NCBI GenBank assembly: GCA_035551355.1 | Contig: DASZNF010000091.1 | Span: 1 to 55,682, forward strand | Length of the DNA stretch: 55,682 bases | From: DATATV01 sp035551355 | Lineage (GTDB): Bacteria; Actinomycetota; Actinomycetes; Mycobacteriales; Pseudonocardiaceae | Reading direction: 5' to 3' | Part shown: piece by piece, positions 32,286-40,629 of the stretch | Layout of the letters: each line of letters opens with the position of its first letter | Position numbering within the stretch: position 1 is the stretch's first letter | Program-made: the position numbers and the translations under genes | Notes under the pieces: model-generated | Told to the model about the DNA's origin: nothing | Database searches by the model: none | What the model saw: only the letters and a program-made list of their open reading frames with translations

Positions 32286-32328
32286 GCTGCGCCCAGCCGG
32301 TGGACGTCCAGTTCGGGCTTCTTCGCGA

Positions 32329-32358
32329 ATCGATAAAGGAGCCTTATATTTGCTCGAT
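32329..32358. promoter_or_regulatory. LysR/gluA divergent regulatory region with leaderless -10
   Basis: TATATT (32345-32350) lies seven bases before the LysR ATG at 32357, the spacing for a leaderless mRNA. ATCGA (32329-32333) and TCGAT (32354-32358) flank the site as an inverted pair, with AAGG/CCTT inside. A LysR operator controlling both directions is plausible. Confidence 0.5.
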
Positions 32359-33268
32359 GTTCGACCCGCTGCAGCTGCACGTGCTGACCGAGGTCGCCCG
32401 CACCGGCACCTACACCGCCGCCGCGGAGTCCCTGGGCTACACCCAGCCCGCGGTCAGCTATCACATGCGGATGCTGGAACGCGCCGCGGGCACGCCCCTG
32501 GTCACCCGGGCCGGCCGGGGCGTGCGGCTCACCCACGCCGGGCGGGCGCTGGCCAAGCAGGCCGAGGCGGTGCTGGCCGCGTTGCGCGCGGCCGAGGACG
32601 AGCTGGCCGGGTTCGCCGCGCCCGGCGGCGGCCAGGTGCACCTGGCCGCCTTCTCCAGCGGCTGCGTGAGCCTGGTGCCCGCCGCGCTGGCCACCCTGCG
32701 CCGGACCGACCCGGAGCTGGAGGTGGTGGTCACCCAGACCGAATGCGGCACCGCGCACGAACTGTTGCTGTCCGGGGAGATCGACCTGGCCGTGATGTGC
32801 GATCTGGTGCACGACCCGGTGGCCGAGGCGGCGGTCCGGCCCGATCCCCGGTTGCGCCGCATTCCACTGGCCGAGGACCGGCGCTGCGTACTGCTGCCGG
32901 CCGACCATCCGGCCGCCGCCTCGGCCACCGTGGAACTGGCCCAGCTGGCTGGGGAACGCTGGGTGCTGGAGACGCAGCGCACCCGGTTTCTGGCCGCCTG
33001 CACCGAATCCGGGTTCACCCCGCGGATCGCCGCCACCACCGACGACCAGCTGACCATCCACTGCCTGGTGGCCAACCGGATCGGGCTGGCGGTGATGAAC
33101 GAACTGGGCGTGCACGCGCACACCGATCCCCGGGTGGTGGCCCGGCCGCTGCGGGACTGGCCGCGCAGGCGGATCTTCGCCCTGCTGTGGCCGGACACCA
33201 TCCGGGTGCCGCAGATCAGGGCGCTGGCCGACGCCTTACGCGACGCGGCCGGCGCCAGGAGCTCCTGA
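32357..33268 (+). CDS. LysR-family regulator of the glu importer (probable)
   Basis: This 303-residue LysR protein starts MFDPLQLHVLTEVARTGTYT and has the HTH SLGYTQPAVSYHMRMLERAA. The effector-binding domain from about 90 includes VHLAAFSSGCVSLVPAALAT. I chose the ATG at 32357 because the HTH then sits at the usual distance and a -10 TATATT lies seven bases upstream, giving a leaderless transcript; a longer frame from 32300 adds unconserved residues. It is divergent from gluA and very probably controls that operon. It is convergent with the extradiol dioxygenase gene across 47 bases. Confidence 0.87.
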   Translation: MFDPLQLHVLTEVARTGTYTAAAESLGYTQPAVSYHMRMLERAAGTPLVTRAGRGVRLTHAGRALAKQAEAVLAALRAAEDELAGFAAPGGGQVHLAAFSSGCVSLVPAALATLRRTDPELEVVVTQTECGTAHELLLSGEIDLAVMCDLVHDPVAEAAVRPDPRLRRIPLAEDRRCVLLPADHPAAASATVELAQLAGERWVLETQRTRFLAACTESGFTPRIAATTDDQLTIHCLVANRIGLAVMNELGVHAHTDPRVVARPLRDWPRRRIFALLWPDTIRVPQIRALADALRDAAGARSS

Positions 33269-33315
33269 CCCGACAACTGCTCAGCTCGCGGCGCCGTCGT
33301 GTGAGGAGCTCCGGA

Positions 33316-34269
33316 TCAGGAGCCGGCGACCGGCGGGGTGCCGTGGGTGTGGAATGACTCGATCGTCTTCAGGCCCCACGCCTGCCCCTTGGCCCGCTCG
33401 GCCGCGGTCCAGCTGATGGTGCGCCAGTCCGGCGCGAAGATCAGCCGGGCCACCGGGTTGCACAGTTCGATCCGGTTGCCGCCCGGTTCGTAGACGTAGA
33501 GGAAGAACGTCTGCTGGATGGCGTGCTTGTGCGGGCCGGTCTCGATGAACACCCCGTTGTCCAGGCAGATGTCCGCGGCCCGCAGGATGTCCTCGCGGGT
33601 GTCGGTGCCGAACGCGATGTGGTGCAGCCGCCCGGTCGAGCCGGTCCAGTCCTCGGTGTAGACCACGTCGTAGGACTTCTGCGCGAAGTGCAGCCACTGC
33701 GCGGCCGGGGTGCCGTCGTCCTTGACGATCTGCTCGGTGACCTGCCCGCCCAGCAGATCGCGCACGAAGTCCCCGTTGGCCGGGGTGTCGGCGGCCAGGT
33801 AGTTCACGTGGTCCAGCCGACGCACGCCGACCCCGCGCCCGGGATAGGCCTGGGCCTGGTTCTTCAGCGCGGGCTTGAGCTCCTCGGGCGGGGTGTACCA
33901 CTCACTTTCCCAGTACAGCTCGATTTCGTGGCCGTCCGGGTCGGTGCACAGGTAGGTCGGCCCGATGCCCGGGCCGCCGTCGATCCAGCCGATGCCCCGC
34001 CCGGCGTCGGAGATCGCCCGCACCCGGTCCTCCAGCGCCTCCTGGCTGGCGGCGCGCAGTCCCATGCGCCGGATGCCCGCGGTCTCGTGCGCGGTGAGCA
34101 CCAGGCTGTGGTGCTCGTAGTCGTCCCAGGTGCGCAGGTACACCGAGTCGCCGTCGCGGCCGTTCTCGGTCAGTCCCAGCACCTGCGTGAAGAACCGCAG
34201 GCTCTGCTCCGGCTCCGGGGTGAGCAGTTCCACGTGCCCAAGGTGGGCAATCTCGTGCCTCGGCGACAT
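33316..34269 (-). CDS. Extradiol ring-cleavage dioxygenase (catechol 2,3-dioxygenase type, VOC)
   Basis: This 317-residue type I extradiol dioxygenase opens a catechol-like ring next to its hydroxyls, using Fe(II) and O2. The iron ligands H154 (RRLDHVNYL), H217 (GRLHHIAFG) and E268 (GGNRIELCNP) lie within three residues of those in XylE. The N-terminal module (HLGHVELLTPEPEQSLRFF) is the usual non-catalytic half. It is the last gene of the tautomerase-aldolase operon, three bases after the tautomerase. With those enzymes the substrate is probably a carboxylated catechol or gallate-like acid, which would be unusual for this fold. Confidence 0.88.
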   Translation of the reverse strand: MSPRHEIAHLGHVELLTPEPEQSLRFFTQVLGLTENGRDGDSVYLRTWDDYEHHSLVLTAHETAGIRRMGLRAASQEALEDRVRAISDAGRGIGWIDGGPGIGPTYLCTDPDGHEIELYWESEWYTPPEELKPALKNQAQAYPGRGVGVRRLDHVNYLAADTPANGDFVRDLLGGQVTEQIVKDDGTPAAQWLHFAQKSYDVVYTEDWTGSTGRLHHIAFGTDTREDILRAADICLDNGVFIETGPHKHAIQQTFFLYVYEPGGNRIELCNPVARLIFAPDWRTISWTAAERAKGQAWGLKTIESFHTHGTPPVAGS

Positions 34270-34272
34270 TCG

Positions 34273-35334
34273 TCAACTCCTCGGGAAAACCGTGCCGTCG
34301 AACAGTTTTCGCGCGGTGCGCACCACCGCGCTGCGCCGCACCCTCGGCGGATCAACGGACTCGTCGATGTCCACCTCGACCTGCAGGTGCCCGGTCGGGT
34401 GCTCCACGTCGACCCGGGAACCGGAGGGCAGCTGGGCCAGTTCCCGGCCCACCGTGCCCTCGCACAGCAGCGCGGTGATCACGCTGACCGCGCCCAGTAC
34501 CCCGATGGACGCGTGCGGCCGCAACGGAATGAAGGTGCGGGTGCGGATGGCGCCGCCGTCGGCCGGGGCGGCCAGCAGGGTGGTCTTGGGCACCGAGGAA
34601 TCGGTGCAGTCACCAAGGCCCATCAGCTCGCCCGCGGCCAGCCGCAGCGACTGGACGCGGTCTCGCAGTTTCCCGTCCGCGGCCAGTTCGGCCGGGGTTT
34701 CCGCGCCGGTCAGGCCGAACGCGTCGGCCCGGGCCAGCACCACCGGCATGCCGTTGTCGACCATGGTGACCTCGATGCCGTCGATGACATCGCGCAGATT
34801 CCCGGTGGGCCACAGCGTGCCGCAGGCCGAGCCCTCGGTGTCGGCGAAGTCCAGCACCACCGCGGCCGCGGTGCCCGGCACGCCGGAGATCGCGGTGTCC
34901 CCGTCGTAGCGCACCACCCCGCCCGGGGTCGGGAAGGTGGCCACCGCGGTGCTGTCCGAGTTGACCATCCGGATGCGCACCGAGGTTTTTTCGTTGCCCG
35001 GCTTGATCAGTCCGCGTTCCACCGCGAACGGCCCGATGCCGGCCAGCAGGTTGCCGCAGTTCTGCTTGTCCGACACGGTCGCCTCGGCCACCCCGAGTTG
35101 CAGGAACAGGTAGTCCACATCCACATCGGGATCGTCCGATGTGGACACCACGGCGACCTTGCTGGTCAACGGATCGGCGCCGCCGATGCCGTCGATCTGC
35201 CGCGGATCGGGGCTGCCCATGATGCGCAGCAACAGATCGTCGCGCTCGGCCGGATCGGCGGGCAGGTCCTCGGCCAGGAAGTACGCGCCCTTGGAGGTGC
35301 CGCCGCGCATCTGCAGACAGCGCACCCCGGTCAT
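34273..35334 (-). CDS. 4-oxalomesaconate tautomerase-like protein (PrpF/GalD family)
   Basis: This 353-residue PrpF-family isomerase has the diaminopimelate-epimerase-like fold. It opens VRCLQMRGGTSKGAYFLAED and carries SDKQNCGNLLAGIGPFAVE and DCTDSSVPKT. In gallate and protocatechuate 4,5-cleavage pathways this family interconverts keto and enol forms of 4-oxalomesaconate; PrpF itself isomerises aconitate. The ATG overlaps the aldolase stop (ATGA at 35331-35334), and an extradiol dioxygenase follows, so the tautomerase role fits best. The two active-site Cys or Ser positions need alignment to confirm. Confidence 0.83.
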   Translation of the reverse strand: MTGVRCLQMRGGTSKGAYFLAEDLPADPAERDDLLLRIMGSPDPRQIDGIGGADPLTSKVAVVSTSDDPDVDVDYLFLQLGVAEATVSDKQNCGNLLAGIGPFAVERGLIKPGNEKTSVRIRMVNSDSTAVATFPTPGGVVRYDGDTAISGVPGTAAAVVLDFADTEGSACGTLWPTGNLRDVIDGIEVTMVDNGMPVVLARADAFGLTGAETPAELAADGKLRDRVQSLRLAAGELMGLGDCTDSSVPKTTLLAAPADGGAIRTRTFIPLRPHASIGVLGAVSVITALLCEGTVGRELAQLPSGSRVDVEHPTGHLQVEVDIDESVDPPRVRRSAVVRTARKLFDGTVFPRS

Positions 35335-36044
35335 GGCTGCTCGCTCCGCTTCGCGTACTCCTGCGCGGTGACGTACTCCACGCCCAGATCTTCGAGTTTC
35401 TGCCGCATGCCATAGAAGTCGAGGCCGAGCCGGCCGGAGGTGAACGCGGCGCGCGCCTTCTCCTCCTTGGCCACCCGCGCGGCCGACGCCGCCAGGCCGC
35501 GGGCGACGTCCGCGCGCGGCACCACGACCACGCCGTCGTCGTCGGCGATGATCGCGTCGCCCGCACAGATCCGTTGCCCGCCAACGACAACCGGCACGTT
35601 CACCGCGCCGGCGGTGGCCTTCACCGTGCCCTGCGCGCTGACCGCGGCCGACCAGACCGGGAAGCCGAGCTCGCGCAGTTCCGCGGTGTCCCGCACGCCG
35701 GCGTCGATGATCAGCCCGCGCACGCCCTGAGCGCGCAGCGAGGTGGCCAGCAGTTCGCCGAACATGCCGTCGGTGGACGGCGAGGTGGTGGTGACCACCA
35801 GGATGTCGCCGGGCCGGCACTGCTCGACCGCGACGTGGATCATCAGGTTGTCCCCCGGCCAGCACAGCGCGGTGACCGCGGTGCCGCCGATGCGCGCGCC
35901 GGTCTGGATCGGCCGCAGCTTCGGCCCGAGGAACCCGGTACGCCCAAGGGCTTCGTGCACGGTGGCCACGCCGTACTCGCCCAGTTTGTCCACATCGGAG
36001 GGCTGCGCCCTCGGCACGTCGGTGACCACAACCGGTTTCGTCAT
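35331..36044 (-). CDS. 4-carboxy-4-hydroxy-2-oxoadipate aldolase (RraA-like)
   Basis: This 237-residue class II aldolase splits 4-carboxy-4-hydroxy-2-oxoadipate to pyruvate and oxaloacetate, the last step of protocatechuate/gallate meta cleavage. GDNLMIHVAVEQCRPGDILV and IIDAGVRDTAELRELGFPVW (metal- and substrate-binding Arg and Asp) match LigK/ProA/HMG aldolase proteins. Those share a fold with RraA, the RNase E inhibitor, but the longer C-terminal extension (GRLGLDFYGMRQKL) favours the aldolase. It is first in a three-gene operon with the tautomerase and dioxygenase; a GntR gene precedes it on the same strand. Confidence 0.86.
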   Translation of the reverse strand: MTKPVVVTDVPRAQPSDVDKLGEYGVATVHEALGRTGFLGPKLRPIQTGARIGGTAVTALCWPGDNLMIHVAVEQCRPGDILVVTTTSPSTDGMFGELLATSLRAQGVRGLIIDAGVRDTAELRELGFPVWSAAVSAQGTVKATAGAVNVPVVVGGQRICAGDAIIADDDGVVVVPRADVARGLAASAARVAKEEKARAAFTSGRLGLDFYGMRQKLEDLGVEYVTAQEYAKRSEQP

Positions 36045-36063
36045 GTCAACTCCCCAGCTTTGC

Positions 36064-36726
36064 TCATTCGTTGCCTCCCACTGGTTCCCGCAGCGCGTCG
36101 ATCACGCTGCGTAGGTGCGCCCGGGCCGCGGCCTCGGCGGCGACCGGGTCCCGGTCGGCGATGGCGGCCACAATGGCCAGGTGTTCGGTGACCGACACGT
36201 GCGGCCGGCCCGACCGCAGCGCCAGCTGGAACTGGTGGCGCACGATCTGCGCGTTGAGCCGGTGCAGCAGTTCGGCGGCGACGGTCTGGCCGGAGTACTC
36301 CTGCACCATCCGGTGCAGGTCCCGGTTGAGCACGGAGTACTTGAGCGGCTCGCCGTCCTCGACCGCCTGGCGCATCCGCTCGGCCAGCTCGGTGAGCTGG
36401 CCGATCTGCTCGTCGGTGGCCAGTTCGGCGGCCTTGGCCGCACACAGGCCCTCCAGCACCATCCGGCACTCGGTGATGGCCACCGCCTCGTCCACGGTGA
36501 CCACCCGGACCCGCGCGCCGCGGTTGGGGATGCGCTCGACCAGTCCGTCGGCGGTCAGTTCGATCAGGGCGGCCCGCACGCTGGCCCGGGTCACCTCGAA
36601 CATCTCAGCCAGCTCGGATTCGACCAGCCGCTGTCCGGGGGCCACGTCTCCGGCGGCGATCGCCTGGCGCAGCGCGGTCAGCGCGGTCTGCTTGGCCACC
36701 TCACCCTCGCGGGGCCCATCCGCCAT
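36064..36726 (-). CDS. GntR-family regulator with FCD domain
   Basis: This 220-residue FadR-subfamily regulator has an N-terminal winged helix (VESELAEMFEVTRASVRAAL, about 35-55; then VERIPNRGARV) and a C-terminal all-helical FCD ligand domain. The metal-site residues are D-x-x-x-H and H (LNRDLHRMVQEYS, TEHLAIVAAI). These often bind small organic acids. It lies between two arms of the aromatic catabolism cluster, divergent from the dehydrogenase gene and 19 bases upstream of the aldolase gene. It probably represses both until a pathway acid binds. Start ATG at 36724-36726. Confidence 0.9.
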   Translation of the reverse strand: MADGPREGEVAKQTALTALRQAIAAGDVAPGQRLVESELAEMFEVTRASVRAALIELTADGLVERIPNRGARVRVVTVDEAVAITECRMVLEGLCAAKAAELATDEQIGQLTELAERMRQAVEDGEPLKYSVLNRDLHRMVQEYSGQTVAAELLHRLNAQIVRHQFQLALRSGRPHVSVTEHLAIVAAIADRDPVAAEAAARAHLRSVIDALREPVGGNE

Positions 36727-36767
36727 CGGTCCTCCTGTCGACGGGTTGGACAGTAGTCACCGTGAAA

Positions 36768-36787
36768 CAAAATCGTCAACAATTTTG
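36768..36787. promoter_or_regulatory. Candidate GntR/FadR-type operator
   Basis: CAAAAT (36768-36773) and ATTTTG (36782-36787) flank CGTCAACA. The inner ATCGTCAACAAT resembles the TTGTTGAC half-site used by FCD-type GntR proteins. It lies 42 bases before the GntR start in an unusually AT-rich patch. Confidence 0.65.
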
Positions 36788-36872
36788 GCGAAGCTTCTTG
36801 TGACAATCCGGCCCGGCGGGTTAGCTTCGGGACACCACCCACCCCGACGACCCCGACAGACGTGGAGAACGC

Positions 36873-37637
36873 ATGCGTGTCGCCATCCTCGGCCTCGGCG
36901 AGGCCGGCCGGCGCTACGCGACCGACCTGGTCGCGGCGAACTGGCGGGTCACCGCGTTCGACCCGGCCCCGGCACCGACCCCGGATGGCGTGCGCCGCGC
37001 CGACACCGCGGCCGACGCGGTGCACGAGGCCGAACTCGTGCTCAGCCTGACTGGCGCCCGGTTCGCCGAGACCGCAGCCTCCGACGCCGCACCCGGCTTG
37101 GCGCAGGGCGCCTGCTACGCCGATTTCAACAGCGCGGGCGCGGCCGAGAAACGGGCCGTGGCAACGGCTCTGGCCGATTCCCCGGCCCGGGTCGCGGACG
37201 TCGCCGTGCTCGCGCCGGTGCCCAGGGCCGGCGCGGCCACCCCGCTGATCGTGTCCGGCCCCGGCGCGCAGGCCGTGGCCGACGCGCTGCGCCCGCTGGG
37301 TGCGGCCGTGGACGTACTGGACGAGCCGGTCGGCGCGGCGGCCGGGCGCAAACTGCTGCGCAGCGTGTTCATGAAGGGCCTGGCCGCGGTGGTGCTGGAG
37401 TCGGTCACCGCGGGCGAGGCGGCCGACTGCGAAGACTGGGTGCGCGAGCAGATCGCCGGTGAACTGGGCGAGAACGGGCCGGCCCTGGTCGAGCGGCTGA
37501 TCACCGGCACCCGGGCGCACGCCGACCGTCGCGTGCACGAGGTCCAGGCCAGCCGCGACTACCTCGCCGAACTCGGCACCCCGACCACGATCTGCGACGC
37601 CACCCTCACCTGGCTGCGCGAGCTGGCCAGCGACTGA
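36873..37637 (+). CDS. NAD(P)-dependent oxidoreductase (6PGDH-like, DUF1932)
   Basis: This 254-residue dehydrogenase has an N-terminal Rossmann fold (RVAILGLGEAGRRYATDL) of the 3-hydroxyacid/6-phosphogluconate dehydrogenase kind. A helical C-terminal domain includes KLLRSVFMKGLAAVVLESV, where the conserved Lys would lie. The acid-binding SGG-type loop is altered. It starts the rightward arm of the aromatic cluster, 15 bases before a DUF6282 gene. In this pathway it might oxidise or reduce a side-chain hydroxy acid or a ring-cleavage product; which one cannot be said. The ATG follows TGGAGAACGC. Confidence 0.82.
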   Translation: MRVAILGLGEAGRRYATDLVAANWRVTAFDPAPAPTPDGVRRADTAADAVHEAELVLSLTGARFAETAASDAAPGLAQGACYADFNSAGAAEKRAVATALADSPARVADVAVLAPVPRAGAATPLIVSGPGAQAVADALRPLGAAVDVLDEPVGAAAGRKLLRSVFMKGLAAVVLESVTAGEAADCEDWVREQIAGELGENGPALVERLITGTRAHADRRVHEVQASRDYLAELGTPTTICDATLTWLRELASD

Positions 37638-37652
37638 AAGGCAAAAACCCTG

Positions 37653-38588
37653 ATGCCAGAACAGATACCGGTGTCCGATCGGGCCCGCGAACTGGTCGCG
37701 GGCGGGTACGACACGCACATCCACGTCGCGCCGGACGTGATGACCCGGCGCATCGACGACATGGCGCTGGCCCACCGGTTCGCCGCGGTCGGCCTTGGCG
37801 GCTTCGTGCTCAAGTCGCACTACGTGCCCACCGCCGAACGGGCCGAGGTGGTGCGCACCGCGGTGCCGGAGTGCGACGCGCTCGGCGCGATCACGCTGAA
37901 CGCCTCGGTGGGCGGAATGAACCCGGTCGCGGTGGAGATCGCCGGCCGCGGCGGGGCCAAGGTCGTGTGGTTTCCCACTGTGGACAGTGCCAACCAGATC
38001 GCCTGCCGCGCGCAGGACCCGCCGGGCGCCAAGCCGCCCATGTGGGCCGCGCTGCAGGACGAGTTGCGGGACAAGGGAATGGCCGCTCCCCCGGTGCCCG
38101 TGGTGGACGAGCGGGGCCAGGTCACCGAGGCGGTTCGCCAGGTGCTGCAGGTGATCCGCGAGCACGACATGGTGCTGGCCACCGGGCACCTGTCCGGCGC
38201 CGAGATCACCACCGTGGTGGACGCCGCCGCCGAGGAAGGGGTGACCCGGATCGTGGTCACCCATCCGGAGTTCACCTCGCAACGGCTTGTTGTCCAGACA
38301 CAACGAAAACTGGCGGCCAAGGGCGCGCTGATGGAGCGCTGCTTCACCACCCCGCACACCGGCAAGGTGGCCTGGGCGGACTACTTCGAGCACATCCGGG
38401 AGGTCGGCCCGGAGCACTCGGTGCTGTCCTCCGACCTCGGGCAACCGTTCAACCCGCCGGTCGAGGACGGCCTGGCGTTGCTGGCCGATCGCTTGCTGGC
38501 CAACGGTTTCACCGAGGAGGAGGTGCACACCATGGCGGTGCGCAACACCCGCTGGCTGGTCGGCGCGGACAAGGACAAGGCGGCGTGA
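37653..38588 (+). CDS. DUF6282 amidohydrolase-like protein, candidate hydratase
   Basis: This 311-residue TIM-barrel-like protein has a metal-binding start (GGYDTHIHVAPD, a D-x-H-x-H pattern), further metal residues in VLATGHLSG and IVVTHPEF, and a late SSDLGQPFNPP with Asp. It therefore looks like an amidohydrolase-superfamily enzyme now labelled DUF6282. LigJ, the 4-oxalomesaconate hydratase of protocatechuate 4,5-cleavage, is also of this superfamily, and no other hydratase is present between tautomerase and aldolase here. So a hydratase role is a reasonable, untested guess. It lies two bases before the MFS gene. Confidence 0.78.
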   Translation: MPEQIPVSDRARELVAGGYDTHIHVAPDVMTRRIDDMALAHRFAAVGLGGFVLKSHYVPTAERAEVVRTAVPECDALGAITLNASVGGMNPVAVEIAGRGGAKVVWFPTVDSANQIACRAQDPPGAKPPMWAALQDELRDKGMAAPPVPVVDERGQVTEAVRQVLQVIREHDMVLATGHLSGAEITTVVDAAAEEGVTRIVVTHPEFTSQRLVVQTQRKLAAKGALMERCFTTPHTGKVAWADYFEHIREVGPEHSVLSSDLGQPFNPPVEDGLALLADRLLANGFTEEEVHTMAVRNTRWLVGADKDKAA

Positions 38589-38589
38589 C

Positions 38590-39912
38590 ATGACCGACGC
38601 AACGGTGCGTCCCCAGACCCATCAGACCTCCGCGAAGGTGACCCGCTCGGCCGTGCTTGGCGCGTCCTTCGGCTTCTTCGTGGACATGTTCGACGTGTAC
38701 CTGCCGGTGGTGGCCCTCACCCCGGCGATGAACTACTTCCTGCCCTCGTCGGTGTCCACCGGCAACCGGGCGCTGATCACCTCGCTGATCTTCATCGCCA
38801 CCCTGCTCGGGCGTCCGCTGGGCTCGCTGATCTTCGGGCGGCTGGCCGACAAGGTGGGCCGGCGCCGGGTGACCCTGATGGCGGTGATCGGCTGCGGCGT
38901 GTGCACCCTGCTGATCGCCGCGCTGCCCGGCTACGCGCAACTCGGCCTGGTCGGCGTGGTGCTGCTGGTGGTGCTGCGCCTGGTGGACGGCGTGTTCCTT
39001 GGCGGCGAGTACACCGGGGCCACGCCGCTGGCCATGGAGGCCGCGCCCGCTGGACGGCGCGGCTGGTACGGCGGACTGGTCGGCATGGGCTTCCCGCTGT
39101 CCTACTGCGCGATCTCGCTGGTCACCTGGGTGATGCTGCGGATCGCGCCGCAGGGCAACCCGCACTCGGCCTACTCGACCTGGGGCTGGCGCGTCCCGTT
39201 CATCGTGGGCGCACTGCTGTGCGCGGTGTTCGTCGTCTATTACTCGCGCAGCGTCAAGGAGTCCGAGACCTGGCGCTCGGCCAAGAAGTCGCGCAGCCCG
39301 GTGCGGGACGTGGTGATCGGCAGTTCCCGCAAGCAGTTCGTGCAGGTCTTCGTGATGATGAGCGGGATCTGGTTCGCCTCGAACCTGGCCTCCGGGCTGT
39401 TGCCCAGCGCGCTGCAGGACCAGGGGCACGTGTCGGCCAGCGAGGTCACCGGCGCGCTGGTCATCGTGCAGGCGATCCACTCGGTGCTGTTCCCGTTCCT
39501 TGGCCTGCTGTCGGAGAAGATCGGCCGGCGCGCGTTCATGGCCTGGAGCGGGGTCGGCATCGGCGTGGTCTGCGCGGCCGGATTCGCCACGATCAGCGCG
39601 GGCTGGTGGTCGGGCTTCGGCGCGGTTCTGCTGCTGACGCTGGTGATCCGGCTGTCCGGCGGGTCGACCTTCGCGGTCACCCCGTCGTATCTGTGCGAGC
39701 GGTTCCCGGCGGCGTTGCGCGGCAGCGGATTCGGCCTCGGCTACAGCACGCCGCTGATCCTCACCTCGTTCTACGCCGCGTACCAGAACTGGCTGGGGCA
39801 CATCATGCCCACCGGGTACACCGCAGTGGCCCTGCTGGTGCTGGGCGGCGCGCTGGTGCTGATCGGCGCGCTGATGGGACCGGAGACCAAGAACGTGGAC
39901 CTGGCCGGCTGA
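38590..39912 (+). CDS. MFS organic-acid:proton symporter
   Basis: This 440-residue transporter has twelve predicted helices and the MFS loop GRLADKVGRRRVTLM. It also has LVDGVFLGGEYTGATPLAME, typical of the metabolite:H+ symporter group (citrate, proline/betaine, aromatic acids). The FFVDMFDVYLPVVAL start, with its Asp residues in helix 1, fits proton-coupled uptake. It is third in the operon after the dehydrogenase and DUF6282 genes and starts one base after the DUF6282 stop codon, so it probably imports the aromatic acid that this cluster degrades. It ends at a palindromic terminator shared with the conservon. Confidence 0.88.
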   Translation: MTDATVRPQTHQTSAKVTRSAVLGASFGFFVDMFDVYLPVVALTPAMNYFLPSSVSTGNRALITSLIFIATLLGRPLGSLIFGRLADKVGRRRVTLMAVIGCGVCTLLIAALPGYAQLGLVGVVLLVVLRLVDGVFLGGEYTGATPLAMEAAPAGRRGWYGGLVGMGFPLSYCAISLVTWVMLRIAPQGNPHSAYSTWGWRVPFIVGALLCAVFVVYYSRSVKESETWRSAKKSRSPVRDVVIGSSRKQFVQVFVMMSGIWFASNLASGLLPSALQDQGHVSASEVTGALVIVQAIHSVLFPFLGLLSEKIGRRAFMAWSGVGIGVVCAAGFATISAGWWSGFGAVLLLTLVIRLSGGSTFAVTPSYLCERFPAALRGSGFGLGYSTPLILTSFYAAYQNWLGHIMPTGYTAVALLVLGGALVLIGALMGPETKNVDLAG

Positions 39913-39931
39913 ACCAAGGACGACGAAACGA

Positions 39932-39959
39932 CGGGGTGACCGGAAATCCGGTCACCCCG
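39932..39959. terminator. Bidirectional hairpin between MFS gene and conservon
   Basis: CGGGGTGACCGGA (39932-39944) and TCCGGTCACCCCG (39947-39959) form a perfect 13-bp stem with an AA loop. It lies between convergent stop codons and can end both transcripts. No T tract. Confidence 0.8.
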
Positions 39960-39972
39960 CCGTCATCGGCGA

Positions 39973-40629
39973 CTACCAGGCGCGCGCGCCGGCCTGCGGC
40001 TGCCCGGCCTGCGGCGGCTGGTGGACCTTGGCCTGCTCCTTGGCGATCTTGCGCTTGATCGCGTGCTCGGTCACCGTGATCAACGCCGCCGCGGCCGACT
40101 CGCGGTTGCGCGCGTCGCAGCTGACCAGCGGCACCCGGTCGTCGATGGCCATCGCCTCACGGATGTCCTCGGGCCGGTGCAGCATCAGGTTGTCGAAGCG
40201 GTTGACCGCGATGATGTACGGGATGCCCCGGTCCTCGAAGAAGTCCACGGCGCCGTAGGAATCGGCCAGCCTGCGGGTGTCCACCAGCACCACCGCGCCG
40301 ATGGCGCCCCGGCACAGGTCGTCCCACATGAACCAGAACCGGTGCTGCCCGGGTGTGCCGAACAGGTAGAGCACCAGGTCGCGCTCGATGGACAGGCGGC
40401 CGAAGTCCATGGCGACCGTGGTGGTCGTCTTGGAGGACACCTTGGACAGGTCGTCCACGCCCACACTGGCGTCGGTGATCATCGCCTCGGTTGTCAGCGG
40501 GACGATTTCCGATACGGAACCGACGAAGGTGGTCTTACCCGCGCCGAACCCACCGGCCACTACGATCTTGGCCGAGGTGAGCTTCGGAGTCGACCTGCCG
40601 TCCGGATGGCTAGAGCCGGCGTAGTCCAC
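39973..40629 (-). CDS. cvnD: Conservon GTPase (CvnD-like)
   Basis: This 218-residue small G-protein-like ATP/GTPase is the output part of the conservon. The P-loop is GGFGAGKTT (about 27-35), the switch II region LFGTPGQHRF, and the base-recognition motif AVNRFD. The GTG start at 40627-40629 overlaps the DUF742 gene by 20 bases. In Streptomyces, conservons form a membrane complex like a eukaryotic G-protein-coupled system and influence development and antibiotic production. The C-terminal tail is Gln/Pro-rich. Confidence 0.92.
   Translation of the reverse strand: MDYAGSSHPDGRSTPKLTSAKIVVAGGFGAGKTTFVGSVSEIVPLTTEAMITDASVGVDDLSKVSSKTTTTVAMDFGRLSIERDLVLYLFGTPGQHRFWFMWDDLCRGAIGAVVLVDTRRLADSYGAVDFFEDRGIPYIIAVNRFDNLMLHRPEDIREAMAIDDRVPLVSCDARNRESAAAALITVTEHAIKRKIAKEQAKVHQPPQAGQPQAGARAW

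Noticed and set aside
35331..36044. RraA regulator of RNase E
   Set aside because: The fold is shared, but length, C-terminal extension and the catabolic operon favour the oxoadipate aldolase.
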